NCBI GenBank assembly: GCA_001643675.2
Contig: LSRY02000003.1
Location: 2,399,501 to 2,463,500, forward strand
DNA length: 64,000 nt
Direction of reading: 5' to 3'
Source of the DNA: Monocercomonoides exilis
Lineage: Eukaryota > Preaxostyla > Oxymonadida > Polymastigidae
A model generated the notes under the pieces. The model did not search any database. It had not been told where the DNA came from and saw only the letters and a program-made list of their open reading frames with translations. Of this stretch, positions 59,380 through 64,000 are shown one piece after another (position 1 is the stretch's first letter; each line of letters starts with the position of its first letter). A program made the translations under genes and the position numbers.

Positions 59380-61076
59380 GGCATTTCCCCTTCAGCAAGA
59401 AGATTCTCGATGCCTTCACCAAAGCCTGCCTCTGCCACAATCAACAAATCTCACTCAATTGAGGCCGGCTGGCCAAAAGCAGCAAAACAAGCTCCAGAAA
59501 ACATAACACAGAACAAAACCAAACTCTCTCCAGATTGCACTCAAAATGCATCGCTTCTCCAACGACAAGCAAAATCGCCCCAACAAAATCGGCCTTCCTG
59601 CCTGAAACGTCCCATCCAGTCACAAACATTCGCTGATCGCCATCCAAAAATAAAATAAAAATAAAAAATAGTTGCATTTCTCCGCTTCTTCGCATCTCAC
59701 ACTCCAAAAAGCTGCTTTTCTCGTTCATCTGCCCCTCTTTCCCCATTTTGTTTGCTTGTTTGTTTGTTTGTTTGGCCTCTCAATCCATGCTGCCCCTCTT
59801 TCCTCATATTTTCTTCTTCAACAGCAAAATAACAGCCCTCGCAAATTCGTGCTGAATCGCCCCGCATGCGGAGCAAGTGACCCCCCTGCTGCCAGACTTG
59901 CCTTCCCAGCACATCTCCTGCCGTGCCCCAACAAAGGCAGAGCATTCACATTCGAACTGAAATTACCCTGCAGCAATCGCCTTGTCGCTGGCACTTGTGC
60001 TCCAACAGCATCTGCAGCTCCAAGCACCCGCTCTATTCCTGTCGCTTTCATCGCCACAACACTCCTTTCCAACAAAGAGCTCTCAGCAACCGCTGCAGCT
60101 GCACCCCGCCGGTTCCAATGACAGAATCTCCCTGATCCAACGTTGCAGGCACAGCCCTCAATTTCGAACTCTTTTGCAGCAGGTCTAATGGCATCATCCA
60201 CTTGCGCCTTAGCAGTGATTCCATCGTCCAGATACATCGCCCTTATGCTTCTCCAATTCGCATGCCCCAAGGGCTCGTTTCCCCCTCCCCGAGGTTAATG
60301 CGATCCAGAACAACTCTTTCAAACATTTCCTTTGCGCGCTGCTTGCTCACCAATCACAAAAACGAATCAATCCTTAAGGGGAAGTTTTTTCAATAATGAT
60401 TTTATAGCATTAATCGAACTATTCATTGCGTTGCCATACACAGCTGGCTCACTGCCGAGCGCACAAATTAATTCTTCACAAGAACGCAAACCCAAACCCA
60501 ATTCAAGGATGGCCACGCTTTGCTTTGCACCCATGTTAGAGAAAAAAGTGGAGCAATATATCTCCAAAGCCAATCCCCTTGCCGGCGATACAAATAGCAT
60601 CAGTGACGCCATGACAGAGGAAAGAAGACGAAGACAGCACATTCAATGAGACAGAAGAATTTCAAGCATAAAAGCTTCTTCTCAAGCCCAAAAGTGAAAA
60701 TGCTCTCATAGAATTCATTCGTTGCACGAGTAATGCAGTTGTAGAATGTAATGATTTCCTTGTTGCGATAAATCAGCATCCGGATCTGCGTTCTCACACA
60801 AAAACAACCAAATAAACTGCTCAAACAAATAGAAGCTCATACCACAAAAACGGCGTATCTTCGCTGCACGTAATGATTTGTGCTCTTGCAAAAGGAACTG
60901 GTTTGATGATAATACATATTTTCGTTAGGAGGCAGCTCGTTTCGGGCAAAACTTGCCCATCTGAACTTCTTTAAAGTTTTCCTTTTACACACTACTTCCG
61001 CGCACTTGCCTCGCACAATACAATTTTGTTCATTCAATTCTATCGCAATGCAATGCTGCGGTCTGGTTTGAATCAT
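59380..61076 (-). other. Probable fragmented or multi-exon coding region, unresolved
   Basis: Base composition is richer in G and C than most of the window, and several minus-strand frames look protein-like. A start at 61,076 reads MIQTRPQHCIAIELNEQNCI; a 57-nt GT-AG intron would join YAVFV in frame to IRMLIYRNKEIITFYNCITR, then EFYESIFTFGLEKKLL. Lower down are LRSCEELICALGSEPAVYGN (60,367-60,642), KEMFERVVLDRINLGEGETS near 60,300, and DLLIVAEAGFGEGIENLLAE near 59,410-59,460. I could not join them into one frame and do not recognise the family. It may be a gene with many small exons or a decayed one. Confidence 0.35.
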
Positions 61077-64000
61077 CAGCCAGCTGATTTAAATCATTCT
61101 GCACAATGCCCGATTCGTTCCAAGGTTCAGCGCAATCAGCTTTCACGAAAATATATTGGCGCAAATTTTACATTTCTAGACAAACAGAGAAAAGCATATT
61201 ATGCGCGTAAAACGACTCAAAACTCGCATAAAAATTCAATTAAGTGTTTCGTATTGGATTATGGTTATAAATGCATCATTATCGAGCATAGCATGGGAGC
61301 TATTCGTGGTAATATTTGTTAATAATTATCAGCAACAAATGAAAAGCAAATATTGTTTTCGGAATCAATCGAACATTCGTTATGAAAAAAATGGATTATG
61401 ATCATCAAAATGCTTTTGTATTGCATTTCCAGTGGCTGTTCAGAATGGTGTCTATTTCGTTGGTTATGCCGAAGCAACTCGTTTTAAAGCTGGATGAAGT
61501 ATTAATATTTGTGTTTGCGAGTTATTTTTCATGCTTTGTTGCACATGAATGGAAACAATTCATCTACAGAATGAATGATGCGTCAGCGCAAAGCGCTGCA
61601 CCTGTACAGCAATAGACGAAGGACAATGTTACTCTACAAATGTTGCTAAGGTTCGCATTGCAATGGGCCCGGAAGAAAGATTTGAAGATGGAAAGTCTTT
61701 ATGAATGGTAATTATTCAGAATATTGGAGAATACGAAATTAAAGAGGGGGACGAAAAATATCCATTTGAACATACGAAAATAATACTTTTTTCGATAATG
61801 ATGAAGTTATGTTTGTACGATGATCCAGATGGATATGCTTCGTTTTGGTCATCATATATTTTCAAGCTAGATTGAGCAAAGAGAAAGAGAAAAAGAAAAA
61901 CAGGGAAATGTGGAAAAGAAGAAATTAAAGAATTGTTTGAGCAAAATGAAAAGCTCAAACACTCAAGCCAGTCTAGCACGACCATTGAAAAGGGATAAAG
62001 GCAAATGGATAACTGCAAAGAAAAATAAAGGAGGCAACAATAACAAAAGGAGTACGAATAAGAAAAAATGAAGGAAGGGAACTACCATTTGCGAATGACA
62101 AAACAAGTGGTTGAAAAGGCGACGAATTTGATTACAGTCAATGAGCAAGGCAAGGGAATGTTTTGTGTTTGCCTGTACCAAACAAAGACAGCAAGCAGCA
62201 ATATCTGCTGAATCGACTGCTTATTTCATTCATTTGTTCTTGACTTGTTTGCCTCAGCTGCAAATCCAATAAAGCAACAGGGCTTACAAACGCAGTTGTC
62301 TGGCAAAAACAAAAGGACTTATTTTTGCAGAGCGAAACAACGGAACACGAAGCAAGTTTGAAGGGGTAAAAAATCCGCCTTCAAGACAGCCACGAGTTAC
62401 AAAGCATGGCAGAGTATCCCAACAGAGAAATGATTCATTACAACAAATAGACATGAAAATGAAAAAGGGAAGAATTGCCAAAAGAGACGGATGACAGGGC
62501 ATCACAAGAGGAAAGCAAAGAAGAAAATGAAAATATTTGCCAACTTTGTGATGCAAATGTGAAAGAAAAATGGAAAAGATGAAGAAAACTGCGGAAAAGT
62601 GAAAGACTTGAGATTGATTCTAAATGAACAGGAAACATCGAAGCAAAACACGATAAAGCGAAATGAACGCGAGCGTGGCAGCGACAAAAAAAGAGAAATG
62701 AGCAGAAGAGATATTTCAAGCAAACGAAAAACAGCACCAAAGTGAATCAAAAACAAACAAGAAAAGAAAAGAAAAAAAATGCCAGTTTGGATTTGATTGA
62801 AAAGAAAAATGCGGCAGTGTCGAACAGTTGGCTCATCGTTGCTATCGTCCTTTTCTTGTCCTTCTTCAGATCAACTGAGTGTGCTTCAAAGTGTATCAAA
62901 TGCTTGCTGCTTGTTGTTGCATGCTATTCTTTTCATCTTCACAGGCTTTTTTGTTTTGTCTCGTTGCTTTCCACTTTTCTTTTCCAGAAAAAGCTCAATC
63001 TTGTGTTGCTCTCCCCTGCTCACTTCCGAAGCATTGATATTTATCAACGCTTTTTGCCTCAAACTACATTGGCATCGAAAGGTGTTTGCACAACTTAAGC
63101 TTCGTGCGACAATCACATGCTAATAATAAGTGATGGCGAGGGTTATTCCACTTCCCCCATTCCTTCGTTTTCTGCTTCCTTTTCCTCCTCATTTTTATCA
63201 AACTTCTGCGACATCGTCTCAAGTATTCCACCTAACAAATCACATTTCTGTTGTTTGTGATGCCTTTCATCTTCGTCATCCTCACTCACTTCCATGGATA
63301 TCAAAAATATTGTTATTTTCTTCCCATCAAAATCCATCAGATTCAATGACGGGCCTTATCTCCTGTGACTGTTCAGGAGCACAACACTTATTTTCAATCT
63401 GTCGCAACCAGCGGTCGAGTCTGTGTAGGAATGGAAGTGATGCTATTTTAAGCCAAGAAAAGTCGATCAGGGCGCACAACAAAAAACAGAGAGAGAGAGA
63501 GAGAGAGAGAGACGATTCTTTCTTTTTCATTTGGAGGTTGAAGGGTATGCAGAAGAAAAAGAAGGAGGAGGAGGAGAAGCTGTTCAGAATGAGTGATTTG
63601 ACAGTGCCTTTCGAGAGATTTTGCAACTTCATGTGCATTCAACGAGTCGCGAAAAATAAAAAGAGAAGACGAACTGAATTTGAAGGAGAAGTACATTCAA
63701 ATGAGAATTTACGAAAGCGGGGCATGAATAGCATGCAGACAAATTGGAATGGAAAAAATGAAGAAATTATAATTTATGTGAAACTACAAGATATCATCGA
63801 AGAAATACTCTTTTGAAGAAAGGAAAAAGATAATACCTTCGCACTGAGGGCTGACTCGAAATTGAAGAAACAAAATTAGAGAAACTTATGAGGATATATT
63901 TTTTCTGCGTTGATGTTATTCTTTTTCTAAGCAAATAGTAGCATATATGCCATTTGAAAATGGGATGAAAGCTCATGAATTTGGCAATGATACGGAAAAT
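61077..64000. other. Unresolved region at the right edge
   Basis: Mixed composition with several short frames. On the minus strand at 63,143-63,346 the stretch SMEVSEDDEDERHHKQQKCD, then ILETMSQKFDKNEEEKEAEN, looks like a hydrophilic C-terminal exon. LRQIENKCCAPEQSQEIRPV upstream (63,327-63,480) may belong to it, but no splice joining them was found. A GAGA run lies at 63,490-63,512. Nothing here is named. Confidence 0.3.

Overview
The window looks like AT-rich nuclear DNA from a microbial eukaryote. Genes have GT-AG introns, the standard code is used (TAA, TAG and TGA all end recognisable genes), and there is no operon layout or Shine-Dalgarno spacing. A SPRY-domain protein, very long poly-serine tracts and many surface proteins built of GGA(L/I)/FxxN beta-helix repeats (Pmp-like, pectin-lyase fold) point to a flagellate such as an oxymonad of the Monocercomonoides/Blattamonas kind. 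That placement is an inference from family recognition, not a search result.

Layout. 1-3.0 kb is AT-rich DNA with a fold-back element (662-1903) and a small MITE. 3.0-5.6 kb holds an intron-bearing SPRY protein gene. 6.8-41.0 kb is a large array of nine related Pmp-like cassettes, here named A, B, C, D, D', C', E, H and G in map order. A tenth (F) lies at 55.5-56.8 kb. The core of the array (9.84-29.53 kb) is a near-perfect palindrome with arms of about 9.8 kb and a 124 bp spacer, so D/D' and C/C' are mirror copies. B and E sit at mirrored positions just outside the arms but are diverged paralogues. H-tail-G (33.4-41.0 kb) is a third, more diverged copy of the D'-tail-C' unit.

Only G begins with an ordinary ATG and a clear secretion signal. 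D and D' may also be complete if a 23-nt intron or a frameshift near their start is accepted. The other cassettes are open frames with no start codon, and several end at stops or shared homology breakpoints. One 0.5 kb stretch differs strongly between the otherwise identical arms D and D', and the D' version resembles H and F. This is what ectopic gene conversion between cassettes looks like. I infer a surface-protein diversification locus: one or a few expressible genes plus start-less donor cassettes.

41-46.7 kb is gene-poor and holds several terminal-inverted-repeat elements. 46.7-52.2 kb is an ordinary gene island: a Sec61-beta homologue and a C9orf85/DUF2039 homologue on the minus strand, then divergently a huge Ser-rich protein ending in a cold-shock-like domain and a CCCH zinc finger. 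52.2-55.4 kb is low-complexity intergenic DNA. 56.8-64 kb holds the F tail, a (GAA)n tract, an unrecognised acidic Ser/Pro-rich ORF, and about 4.6 kb where likely exons are visible but no gene can be assembled. No rRNA, tRNA or CRISPR was recognised.
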